A DNA stretch of 56,030 bases, from the NCBI GenBank assembly GCA_905234835.1, contig CAJOIZ010000016.1:1-56030 (forward strand), given 5' to 3'. Each line of letters begins with the position of its first letter. The stretch's first letter is position 1. The notes beneath the pieces were generated by a model, which was not told the origin of the DNA, did not search any database, and saw nothing but the letters and a program-made list of their open reading frames with translations. Origin of the DNA: Paludibacteraceae bacterium (lineage in GTDB: Bacteria; Bacteroidota; Bacteroidia; Bacteroidales; Paludibacteraceae). This document shows positions 26,841 through 34,982 of this stretch, in pieces. The translations under genes were made by a program, and so were the position numbers.

Positions 26841-27874
26841 TGGTCTGTTTCCAATGCATTGACCAGCATCCCGCAGGCGGCGAGAATGTCTTCTCCTCGG
26901 CTGCGACGGATGGTGGTGGTGATACCGTGTTCTGTCAGATAGTCGCGCAGCCATAACATCTGTTGCTCGTCCGAAAAAGGAAACTGCTTGGGGGCGTTTT
27001 CCACGCCTTCGTGGAAGCGTATTAGGTTCACACGGCACGGCAGTCCCTTGAGCAGTCGCAGCAGTTCATTGGCATGACGCAAGGTATCGTTAAGTCCACT
27101 CCAGCAGATGTACTCGAAACTCAGCCTGCGCTGGTGTGCGAAGTCGTATTTTTTCAGCTCCCTGACGGTCTCGGCGATGGGGTAGGCCTTTTCGGCAGGC
27201 ATAATCTCCGCGCGCTCGGTGTGGAACGGATTGTGCAGCGATATAGCTACATGACAATCTGACTCGTTCAAAAACCGTGCCAGTTGCGGCATTACTCCAA
27301 CACTGCTCACCGTAATGCGCTTGGGCGACCAGCCGTAGCCCCACGGAGCAGTCAGTACGGTAAGAGTACGCAACACCTCATCAAGGTTGTCCATCGGTTC
27401 ACCCTCTCCCATAAGAACGAGATTGGTCAGTCCGCCGTCAATCATTGCATCGACAGACAGTATCTGGTTAAGCATTTCCGCCGCCGTCAGGTGCTTGCGG
27501 AATCCTAATGTACCGGTCATGCAGAAGGCGCACCGCATACGGCATCCAGCCTGCGTACTGATGCACAGAGTGTTTCTGTCCTCCTCCGGAATCAGTACTG
27601 TTTCCACGTGCTCCTGTCCGGCTTGGAAGAGAAACTTACGCGTACCGTCGGCGGACCTTGCTTCTGCGACGGGCTTTGTTCTTCTTATAATAAAACCATT
27701 CGCAAGTGTCTGCCGCCCTTTGACAGAGATATTCGTCATCTCCTCAAACGTTATAGCACGCTTACGGTACAGCCATTCCGCAAGCTGTTTTCCCGCAAAC
27801 TTCGGCAAGCCCGCTTGGACGGCGATACTTTGCAGTTCGTCTATATATTTACCTAACAGACTCTCCACTTTCAA
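26837..27874 (-). CDS. rlmN: 23S rRNA (adenine2503-C2)-methyltransferase RlmN
   Basis: Radical-SAM enzyme that methylates A2503 of 23S rRNA and A37 of some tRNAs. The radical-SAM cluster motif is CRMRCAFC in CISTQAGCRMRCAFCMTGTLGF. Also visible: LVLMGEGEPMDN, ITVSSVGVMPQL and, at the C-terminus, DILAACGML carrying the second catalytic Cys. 345 aa. First gene of a three-gene overlapping operon. Confidence 0.96.
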   Translation of the reverse strand: MKVESLLGKYIDELQSIAVQAGLPKFAGKQLAEWLYRKRAITFEEMTNISVKGRQTLANGFIIRRTKPVAEARSADGTRKFLFQAGQEHVETVLIPEEDRNTLCISTQAGCRMRCAFCMTGTLGFRKHLTAAEMLNQILSVDAMIDGGLTNLVLMGEGEPMDNLDEVLRTLTVLTAPWGYGWSPKRITVSSVGVMPQLARFLNESDCHVAISLHNPFHTERAEIMPAEKAYPIAETVRELKKYDFAHQRRLSFEYICWSGLNDTLRHANELLRLLKGLPCRVNLIRFHEGVENAPKQFPFSDEQQMLWLRDYLTEHGITTTIRRSRGEDILAACGMLVNALETDQ

Positions 27875-27907
27875 CTATCAACTCTCAATTATCAATTATC
27901 AACTATC
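27873..27907. repeat. 7-bp AACTATC tandem repeat, 5 units
   Basis: AACTATC, AACTCTC, AATTATC, AATTATC, AACTATC between the rlmN start and the PBP1A stop. Same repeat family as at 9194-9228. Confidence 0.8.
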
Positions 27908-27910
27908 CAC

Positions 27911-30163
27911 TTACCTGCATCCAGCCTTGGGGTCGAACCATTCGGGTATATCAAATTGGTCTGTTGGGGAGTAGCCTAATGATTCGTCGGCATACACTTT
28001 CTGCATATACAGCGCGAATATAGGTAGCGCCATTGACGCTCCCTGACCTTCTGCCATCGAGTCGAAGTGGATGGCGCGGTCCTCGCCGCCTACCCAACAA
28101 CCGCTCACTAACGAAGGCGTGAAGCCCACGAACCAGCCGTCCGAGTTGTTCTGCGTCGTACCTGTCTTTCCGCCGAGGGGAGCGTTGATTTTATAGCGGT
28201 AGCGCAAGCGCACACCTGTTCCGTGGTCCACCACGGCGCGCAGCATGTGAATCATCTTGTAGGAGGTCAGTTCGCTGATGATTTCGTGCGATTGCGGACT
28301 GAACGTGGCAATCAAGTTGCCGTTGTTGTCCTCTATGCGTGTGACGTACAGCGGCTCCACGCGGATTCCCTTGTTGGGGAACGTGGTGTAAGCGTCCACC
28401 ATCTCCTGAACACTCACCTCGCACGGACCGAGACAGAGGCTTACCACTGGGTCTAACTGCCCCTCTATGCCGAACGAGTGCATCAGGCGCACCAGCTGTT
28501 CGGGGGTGAACAGCGACATCAGATACGCGCTAATCCAGTTGCTTGACTGCTGAAGGCCCCATTGCAGCGTTACCGAGTCGCCCCGGTTCTTGTCGTGGTC
28601 GTCACGCGGTGTCCAGTGTTTGCCGTTCGCGTCAATGAGTGTGACGGGTTCGTTCACCGTCTTGTCGCATGGCCACATGCCCTCGTCCATAGCAAGTGTG
28701 TATAGGTAGGGTTTTACGGTCGATCCCACTTGCCTGCGGCCCATAGTAGCCATATCGTACTGGAAATACGAGAAGTTCGGACCGCCCACGTAGGCTTTCA
28801 CTTGCCCCGAATGAGGCTCGATGCTCATAAACCCGCAACGCAGGAAATGCTTGTTCCAGCGGATGGAGTCCATAGGGGAGAGTACGGTATCAATCATCCC
28901 GTCGTAGGAGAAGACCTGCATTTCGACGGGGGTGTTGAAGTTGTCGCGTATCTGCTCTTCGGTCAGTCCCTGCTGGCGGAGTGCGCGGTAGCGGTCGGTC
29001 TGCTGCATCGTGCGGCGCATCAGGCCGTCAATCTCATCTTGTGTGAGTTTGCGTGAGAAGGGCGCGTAGGTCTTCTTCTTTTTCTCTTTGAAGAAACGCG
29101 CCTGCAGATCCTGCATGTGCTCGCTCACCGCCTCCTCGGCGTAGCGCTGCATCCGCGAGTCGATGGTCGTGTAGATGCGCAGTCCGTCCTGGTAGAGGTC
29201 GTAACAGGTTCCGTCCGCTTTCTTGTGCTTGCGGCAGAAGCCGTACAGCGGGTTGTTGTCCCATTGCTCCTTGTCAATCAGATACTGCTGGTGGTTCCAT
29301 TTCGGATAGTCGCTCTCCTTCGGTTCCTTGGCTGTCAGCACGCCGCGCAGGTATTCACGGAAATAGGGCGCCATACCTTGCTTGTGGTCGGCGGAACGGT
29401 AGGTCAGTTGCAACGGTATCTGCTTCACCGAGTCGCACACCTCACGGGTGATGTAGTCGTACTTGCACATCTGCTCGAGTACCACATTACGTCGGTTCTC
29501 CGTCTTTTCCGGACGGCGGATAGGGTTGTAGAGCGCGGGGTTCTTGAACATCCCCACCAGCATTGCCGCCTGCTCCAGTGTCAGTTTGTCGGGCGTGGTG
29601 GCGAAATACACCTGCGATGCCGATTTGATACCGACTGCGTTATAAAGGAAGTCGAACTGGTTGAAATACATCAGCATAATCTCGTCCTTGGAGTAGAGCC
29701 TTTCGAGTTGGGTGGCTATGACCCATTCGATGGGCTTCTGCATTGCACGTTCGAGCGCGTTCTCCGCACGCGGCGACCACAGCTGCTTCGCCAGTTGCTG
29801 GGTAATGGTCGAACCGCCGCCCGCTCTGCCTAAGGACAGCAAGGCACGGAAGAAGGACTTGAAATCGATGCCCGTATGGTCGGCATACCGCACGTCCTCC
29901 GTAGCCACCAGCGCGTTCACAAGATAGGGCGACAGGTCTGTGAACTGCACGCCGATACGGTTCTCGTATCGGTAGTAGCGACCCAGCGACTGCATATCCG
30001 AAGTGAAAATCTCGCTCGCAAAGCGGTTCTTCGGGTTCTGCAGTTCCTCCAACGGAGGCAGATAGCCCAGCCAGCCGTTGCTGATGGCGACAAAAACGCC
30101 CGTCATCACAAGCAGACCCGCGATGAATAGACTCCAGAGGGTTATGGCAATTTTTCGTTTCAT
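27911..30163 (-). CDS. Penicillin-binding protein 1A (transglycosylase/transpeptidase)
   Basis: Bifunctional peptidoglycan synthase. One N-terminal transmembrane segment (IAITLWSLFIAGLLVMTGVFVAI), the glycosyltransferase family 51 domain with EDVRYADHTGID and GGGSTITQQLAKQLW, and the transpeptidase domain with STVKP (S481, K484 from this start), SNW and KTGTT. About 750 aa. I used MKRKIAITLW; an in-frame ATG at 30190 (MENSKN) overlapping the previous gene's stop is equally possible. It ends an operon with the YgjP-like gene, yfcE, gldF and the C1 peptidase. Confidence 0.93.
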   Translation of the reverse strand: MKRKIAITLWSLFIAGLLVMTGVFVAISNGWLGYLPPLEELQNPKNRFASEIFTSDMQSLGRYYRYENRIGVQFTDLSPYLVNALVATEDVRYADHTGIDFKSFFRALLSLGRAGGGSTITQQLAKQLWSPRAENALERAMQKPIEWVIATQLERLYSKDEIMLMYFNQFDFLYNAVGIKSASQVYFATTPDKLTLEQAAMLVGMFKNPALYNPIRRPEKTENRRNVVLEQMCKYDYITREVCDSVKQIPLQLTYRSADHKQGMAPYFREYLRGVLTAKEPKESDYPKWNHQQYLIDKEQWDNNPLYGFCRKHKKADGTCYDLYQDGLRIYTTIDSRMQRYAEEAVSEHMQDLQARFFKEKKKKTYAPFSRKLTQDEIDGLMRRTMQQTDRYRALRQQGLTEEQIRDNFNTPVEMQVFSYDGMIDTVLSPMDSIRWNKHFLRCGFMSIEPHSGQVKAYVGGPNFSYFQYDMATMGRRQVGSTVKPYLYTLAMDEGMWPCDKTVNEPVTLIDANGKHWTPRDDHDKNRGDSVTLQWGLQQSSNWISAYLMSLFTPEQLVRLMHSFGIEGQLDPVVSLCLGPCEVSVQEMVDAYTTFPNKGIRVEPLYVTRIEDNNGNLIATFSPQSHEIISELTSYKMIHMLRAVVDHGTGVRLRYRYKINAPLGGKTGTTQNNSDGWFVGFTPSLVSGCWVGGEDRAIHFDSMAEGQGASMALPIFALYMQKVYADESLGYSPTDQFDIPEWFDPKAGCR

Positions 30164-30179
30164 ATTCGTTTGGTTTTTA

Positions 30180-30737
30180 CTATTTTCCATATTTAAGTTC
30201 TTTCTGCCGTTCGCGCCAGTCGGGCATATAAAAATCCAGTGTCGCCTTGAACGACGGACCGTGGTTGGGATGGTTGATATGCGCCAGCTCGTGAACGATG
30301 ATGTAGTCAATCAGGCGTTCGGGCTTGCCGGCAAGATCCAGATTGAACCGTATGGTGCGCCTTTTCGACGTGCAACTGCCCCAACGGGTGGTCATCCTGC
30401 GGATGGAGAAACTGACAGGCGGCAGACTCATCTTCATCCGCCAGTACTCGAACCGCGGTTTGAGACACGCCATTAGCGATTGGTACCGTCTCTGGTCTTC
30501 AATGAGTTGCTCCAAAGGGGAAAGAACAGGCTGGTCTTCCATTTCTTTCAGTCTCTCTTCTTTCCTTTTCAGCGCATTGTGCAGCCATCGCCGGTGGCTT
30601 TTTACGAAATCGTCGATCTCCTCTCCTGTCGCGTCAGGCGGAGCCGTCAGACGCACCCGCATATCCGGATAAACAGCCATCCGCAGACTCTTGACCGGTC
30701 GGTAAACAACTTCTATGTTTACGTCTTCAAATATCAT
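30180..30737 (-). CDS. YgjP-like DUF45 metallopeptidase
   Basis: Small zinc-dependent peptidase-like protein. The zinc motif HELAHINHPNHGPSF is intact, preceded by RWGSCTSKRRTIRFNLDL, both typical of YgjP/DUF45. 185 aa, no signal peptide. Overlaps yfcE by ATGA. Confidence 0.88.
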   Translation of the reverse strand: MIFEDVNIEVVYRPVKSLRMAVYPDMRVRLTAPPDATGEEIDDFVKSHRRWLHNALKRKEERLKEMEDQPVLSPLEQLIEDQRRYQSLMACLKPRFEYWRMKMSLPPVSFSIRRMTTRWGSCTSKRRTIRFNLDLAGKPERLIDYIIVHELAHINHPNHGPSFKATLDFYMPDWRERQKELKYGK

Positions 30738-31273
30738 TTCCTGTCCAGCTCAATCACCTCGAGGTTGTCAATCTTGTTCCCGTCAATGGTGAAGCGCAGC
30801 AGGGTCTGGACGGTCTGCCATCCCTGTTTGCCCGCTGCGCCCGGGTTCATCGTCAGAAAACCGTACAGCCGGTCGTACTGCACCTTCAGTATATGGCTGT
30901 GTCCGCAGACAAACAGGTCGATGGCGTCCTTGTTAATTAGCGATTCATCACCGCTTGCTTTCGCCTCCTGGCTGCGCCTGAACATGGGCAGCAGCCACGG
31001 GTTGTAACGTCCGGGATAGCCGCCTATATGCGTCATCAGCACCTGCACGCCCTCTACGCGGAAATGGTAGAACTCGCTGAGCGAATAACGGACGTCCCCG
31101 CTGTCCATATTGCCGAACACCGCCCGCGTGGGACGGAATTCGCGCAACGTCTGCAGCAGTTCCTGCGAGCCGATGTCGCCCGCGTGCCATATCTCGTCGC
31201 ACGCCACGAAGTGGGTGAATACGCGCTTGTCAAGGTAGCCGTGTGTGTCCGAAAGCAGTCCAATCCGGGTCAT
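30734..31273 (-). CDS. YfcE/MJ0936 family metallophosphodiesterase
   Basis: Calcineurin-like phosphoesterase acting on small phosphodiesters. Motifs: LLSDTHGYLD, IWHAGDIGS, VFGNMD, LMTHIGGYP and LFVCGHSHILKV, the full set of metal ligands. 179 aa. Six bases separate its start from the gldF stop. Confidence 0.9.
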   Translation of the reverse strand: MTRIGLLSDTHGYLDKRVFTHFVACDEIWHAGDIGSQELLQTLREFRPTRAVFGNMDSGDVRYSLSEFYHFRVEGVQVLMTHIGGYPGRYNPWLLPMFRRSQEAKASGDESLINKDAIDLFVCGHSHILKVQYDRLYGFLTMNPGAAGKQGWQTVQTLLRFTIDGNKIDNLEVIELDRK

Positions 31274-31279
31274 AACCGT

Positions 31280-31939
31280 CTAATTTTTACGTGAGACAAC
31301 CGGCATTGTCAGCATCACGCACACCACTGCCACCGCCAGAAAGAACACCACATCGCGCAGGTCGATAACGCCGCGTGACAGACTGTTGAAATGCTCCTGC
31401 AGCGTCAGCCAGTACAATGCGAAACACGCCACCGCGCCGCACAGGAAACTCACAATCTGGTTCTGACTCCATGACGAAGCCAGCAGCCCGATGCCTGTGA
31501 AGGCGGCGCTGAGCAGCAGCAAACCAGCCATACTGCCAGCGAACGCCCCGCCGTCCACATTTCCTATCGGCTCGGCTATCTGGCAGACAACCAGATAATG
31601 GACCGCACACGGCAGAATGCTCACGGCGGTCAGCGTCCAGGCGGCGAGGTATTTGCCCCATACGATGCGGCTGACCTGCACGCGCTTCGACAGCAGCAGG
31701 TCCCACATACCCGACTGCTTCTCGTCGCTGAACAGGCGCATCGTCAGCGCGGGACACAGTAGCATCAGCAGCCACGGCGACAGGGCGAACAGACCGGCGG
31801 TGTCGGCATAACCCGAATCGACAATATTCCAACTGCCCGGGATAACCCACAGAAACAGACTGACTGTCAGCAGGTATAGCCCGATGACAGCGTATGCGAC
31901 GGGGGTGGAGAAATAATATGTCAGTTCTTTGCGGTACAT
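31280..31939 (-). CDS. gldF: GldF-like ABC-2 permease
   Basis: Membrane subunit of an ABC transporter linked in other Bacteroidota to gliding and type IX secretion. N-terminus MYRKELTYYFSTPVAYAVIGLYLL and CPALTMRLFSDEKQSGMWDLLLSKRV are GldF-like; six hydrophobic helices are visible. 219 aa, slightly short. No ATPase (GldA) or GldG gene is adjacent in this window, so its partners are elsewhere or lost. Confidence 0.8.
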   Translation of the reverse strand: MYRKELTYYFSTPVAYAVIGLYLLTVSLFLWVIPGSWNIVDSGYADTAGLFALSPWLLMLLCPALTMRLFSDEKQSGMWDLLLSKRVQVSRIVWGKYLAAWTLTAVSILPCAVHYLVVCQIAEPIGNVDGGAFAGSMAGLLLLSAAFTGIGLLASSWSQNQIVSFLCGAVACFALYWLTLQEHFNSLSRGVIDLRDVVFFLAVAVVCVMLTMPVVSRKN

Positions 31940-31942
31940 GCT

Positions 31943-33325
31943 TTAGTCCTCTGCGCTGAACATTGGATCCCACATCGGCAGACGGACAGGCTTCTGGTCA
32001 AGCATTGTCTTCAGCCGTTCGGGGACATACTTGCTCTCCGCCACAAGGCGGAACATGTATTCGCGGAACCACTGGTCGGTCATGATCAGGTGTCCCTTGT
32101 AGCCGCTTTTCTCGCCCCAGCTGTTTTCCACCATCCATTTGACGGGCTTTTCGTCTTTTATGTCCACTGCCACTAATGCCATCGCGTGGCTGCTTCCGCT
32201 CGCATGGGTCATCACGCGCTGGCGTTTGTCCATCGGGAACTCCAGACCGAGCAGTGCGCCGTAGTCGTAGTTGTCCATCGACAGGTAACCGCGTTCGCTG
32301 TCCAGTTCTTTGCCCACGTCGCAACCGATATACATGGCCGAACTGTCTTTGAGCGAGGCGATTGCAACCTCCTGCATATCCTCGATGGGAACGTTCAGGT
32401 ATCGCCAGTTGTCACCCTCGTAGGTGTGGCGGTCCATATCAATCTCATACACTTTGTAGTACTCGCGGGAGGGGTCGTTCATCAGCATCACATAGTCGGT
32501 TATCGTGTTCTTGCGCACGAACTTTTCTGCGAATGATAGTGGGGTGTAGGTCTCGGTGGAAAGTACCGAATCTTTGTTGTTGCGCAACGACCACGTGAAC
32601 TCCTGCGGGGGTGTGCCAAGTGTCAGACAGAGAATGCGGTAGATGGTCTGAAGTTGCTCCTCCTTGCGGGCCTGCAGTTGCTTGTCCGTACCTTTCATCT
32701 CGCGCAGTTCCAGACCGAACTCGCGCAGTTTCTGCACCAGGATGGTGTGCATACGGCTTGTGTTGTTCGCATTGTAGTTCTCGTGCATCACCTCTTTGGG
32801 CACAACGCCGTACTTGGTGACGAGGTTAGCTACACCTGTGAACGTGCCTCCGTCGCTAACCGGCGACGAGAAAAGCGCCTCCACCTTGCGCTCGTCCATC
32901 GGCTGACGGCGCGTGTCAATCACCGTCTGTAGGAAGAGGTTGCTCTTCTCCAGCTGGTCGTAGAAGAACAGGTAGCTCTGCGAGAACTCGAACTGTGCCG
33001 CATCGGGATTCTGCTTGCGCATCTCCGCACGCAGGATATTCAGGCCGCAGAACAGCCAGCATCGGCCCGATTGCTTTTGGTCGGTGATGCCCACCTGTGG
33101 CACGCGGTAGGTGAAGTGGGTGTCGAAGTATCCGTCCAGCCCGTCCTGGTTCTGCACCAGTTTTTTCATGTCCGTATTGCCGATGGCGTTACGGATGGCG
33201 CGGTCCTGCGCGGTTGGCTGGTAATTGGTGCGGAAACGTTGCATCATCTCAGGCGTGATCTGCTGCGCCGATGCTGTCAGCATCATCGCGCTGACAAACA
33301 AAAGGGAAACAATCTTTTTCTTCAT
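31943..33325 (-). CDS. Secreted C1-family aminopeptidase (bleomycin-hydrolase type)
   Basis: Cysteine peptidase of the PepC/bleomycin hydrolase family with a signal peptide (KKKIVSLLFVSAMMLTASAQ). Catalytic residues: Gln and Cys in QKQSGRCWLF, His in SGSSHAMALVAV and Asn in VENSWGEKSGYKG. 460 aa. It would act in the periplasm in peptide catabolism. First gene of the minus-strand operon running to PBP1A. Confidence 0.92.
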   Translation of the reverse strand: MKKKIVSLLFVSAMMLTASAQQITPEMMQRFRTNYQPTAQDRAIRNAIGNTDMKKLVQNQDGLDGYFDTHFTYRVPQVGITDQKQSGRCWLFCGLNILRAEMRKQNPDAAQFEFSQSYLFFYDQLEKSNLFLQTVIDTRRQPMDERKVEALFSSPVSDGGTFTGVANLVTKYGVVPKEVMHENYNANNTSRMHTILVQKLREFGLELREMKGTDKQLQARKEEQLQTIYRILCLTLGTPPQEFTWSLRNNKDSVLSTETYTPLSFAEKFVRKNTITDYVMLMNDPSREYYKVYEIDMDRHTYEGDNWRYLNVPIEDMQEVAIASLKDSSAMYIGCDVGKELDSERGYLSMDNYDYGALLGLEFPMDKRQRVMTHASGSSHAMALVAVDIKDEKPVKWMVENSWGEKSGYKGHLIMTDQWFREYMFRLVAESKYVPERLKTMLDQKPVRLPMWDPMFSAED

Positions 33326-33375
33326 CGTTTTATATGTTTATTTATAATTAACTGAATTTTAGTTGTTTGTAACTT

Positions 33376-33419
33376 TTAGGTATCTGTTAGGTATCTGCTA
33401 GGTATCTGTTAGGTATCTA
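33376..33419. repeat. 11-bp tandem repeat, 4 units
   Basis: TTAGGTATCTG twice, CTAGGTATCTG, TTAGGTATCTA in exact 11-base register. It lies downstream of aroE (32 bases after its stop, minus strand) and upstream of the C1 peptidase. Confidence 0.85.
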
Positions 33420-33450
33420 ATTTGTTCGGATTTGAGTCTATTATGATTCC

Positions 33451-34236
33451 TCAATTATTCCACTCCTCCCATGCCGCCTGTGCCTGTAGTTCAAGCATTT
33501 GCATGCCGTTCTGCGTCCTGGCGCCTAGTTCGCGTCCCTTTCTCAGGAACAGCGTCTCTTCTGGATTGTAGATGCAGTCGTACAGGATATGCCCTTTCCC
33601 GACCGCCTCGTAGGGTATAGGCGGACAGGCATCCGTTTCAGGGTACATCCCCAATGGCGTACAATTGACTATCAGGCTGCACTGACGGATTATATCCTCT
33701 GTCAGTTGTCCGTAAGTGACGCACGGAATGTTGCGGATGCTGTCTTGTGCCTTTCGGCTGACCATCGTTACATTCCATCGCTTCCAACCGTCCGCATTCC
33801 ACGGGGAAGACAGAGCGTATGTCACCGCCCGTGCCGCGCCGCCTGTACCCAGTATCAGCGCCTTTGGCGGACAGTTCTTTTCACGGACTAACGGTAGCAG
33901 CGACTCGCGGAATCCTATGTAATCGGTGTTATAGCCGGTCAGGCGGTACACATCGCCGTCCCAAGCCGCTTTCACCACATTCACCGCACCGATGCCCCGT
34001 GCTGTTTCCGTCACCTCGTCCAACAGCGGTATGATTGTTTGCTTATAGGGTATGGTGACGCTGAAACCTTCCAAATGATGCGTCCTTACCAAAGTGTCCA
34101 ACGTACTGTGGTTCAGTTCCGTAAGAGGGTAGAGTGCGTACTCCGCAGCAATACCTTCCCGTGCGAAGCGCTTGTTAAACAACTGTGCCGACCATGAGTG
34201 TCCCAATGGATTGCCTATGATGCCGTATTGTCTCAT
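33451..34236 (-). CDS. aroE: Shikimate dehydrogenase
   Basis: NADP-dependent reduction of 3-dehydroshikimate in aromatic amino acid synthesis. N-terminus MRQYGIIGNPLGHSWSAQLFN, catalytic Lys in FSVTIPYKQTI, TGYNTDYIGF, the nucleotide-binding LILGTGGAARAVTYAL, and VNCTPLGMYP. About 261 aa. The start at 34236 overlaps the tilS stop by ATGA; the longer open frame upstream is not conserved. Confidence 0.95.
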   Translation of the reverse strand: MRQYGIIGNPLGHSWSAQLFNKRFAREGIAAEYALYPLTELNHSTLDTLVRTHHLEGFSVTIPYKQTIIPLLDEVTETARGIGAVNVVKAAWDGDVYRLTGYNTDYIGFRESLLPLVREKNCPPKALILGTGGAARAVTYALSSPWNADGWKRWNVTMVSRKAQDSIRNIPCVTYGQLTEDIIRQCSLIVNCTPLGMYPETDACPPIPYEAVGKGHILYDCIYNPEETLFLRKGRELGARTQNGMQMLELQAQAAWEEWNN

Positions 34237-34982
34237 TTCCTTTCTTTTTCGTATGCTTGTACCTCTCTTGCTACAAGCGTGTCTTTGCCTTCCATCCAAT
34301 CGACATATCCCTGCATAAATCGTGCCGTCTGCGCGATATGCTCTATCTCCGCTTTCGGGTAGCGGCTCAACTCGTCGCGGACGTTGTTGCGGCGGATGGT
34401 CGTATCGCTGTTGGTCGAATCCTCCACCCAGCCGATATGGCGTATATCTCTCAGATAGTGGATGATATAGTCGTGTGTCGTACACAGCAGCGGACGGATT
34501 ACGGGCAACTCGCCACAGGGATTGACGCTCTTCGGGCGCATACCGCACAGACCTCGGATACCCGCCCCTCTGCGAAGGTTCATTATCAGCGTCTCCGCCT
34601 GGTCGTTCTGGTGGTGCGCCACAGCTATTGCCGTGCATCCGTGCTGTTTGGCAACCTCTTCAAACCATTCATACCGCAAAATCCGTGCCGTCATCTCTAT
34701 ACTCCGGCCAATGGCGGTGGCTTGGGCCGTTGTGTCGAAGTCCCGCACCTCCAACGGCACGTTCCGATCCTTGCATAGCCGCCTCACAAACTGCTCGTCC
34801 CGGTCCGATTCTGCACCGCGAAGATGGAAGTTGCAGTGCGCAGCGGTACATTCGTACCCGCCACGCAGCAGCACATCTAATAGTGCCACGCTGTCCGCAC
34901 CGCCGCTCACGCAGACCAGCACATGGTCACCGGAAGCCAGCAACTCGTTGTCACGGATATATTTGAGTACGCGTCTTAACAT
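34233..34982 (-). CDS. tilS: tRNA(Ile)-lysidine synthase TilS, short form
   Basis: Converts C34 of tRNA-Ile2 to lysidine with ATP. PP-loop VCVSGGADSVALLDVLL at about 24-40; AHCNFHLRGAESDRDEQFV, VAHHQNDQAETLIMNLRRGAG and the later VEDSTNSDTTIRRNNVRDEL are all TilS hallmarks. At 249 aa it lacks the C-terminal domains of the usual 400-plus-aa proteins. The ATGA overlap with aroE suggests this is the natural end and not an assembly break. Confidence 0.9.
   Translation of the reverse strand: MLRRVLKYIRDNELLASGDHVLVCVSGGADSVALLDVLLRGGYECTAAHCNFHLRGAESDRDEQFVRRLCKDRNVPLEVRDFDTTAQATAIGRSIEMTARILRYEWFEEVAKQHGCTAIAVAHHQNDQAETLIMNLRRGAGIRGLCGMRPKSVNPCGELPVIRPLLCTTHDYIIHYLRDIRHIGWVEDSTNSDTTIRRNNVRDELSRYPKAEIEHIAQTARFMQGYVDWMEGKDTLVAREVQAYEKERK

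Noticed and set aside
26841..27038. N-terminal extension of the TPR protein into rlmN
   Set aside because: It is arginine- and histidine-rich reading of rlmN in another frame; the signal peptide begins after ATG 26840.
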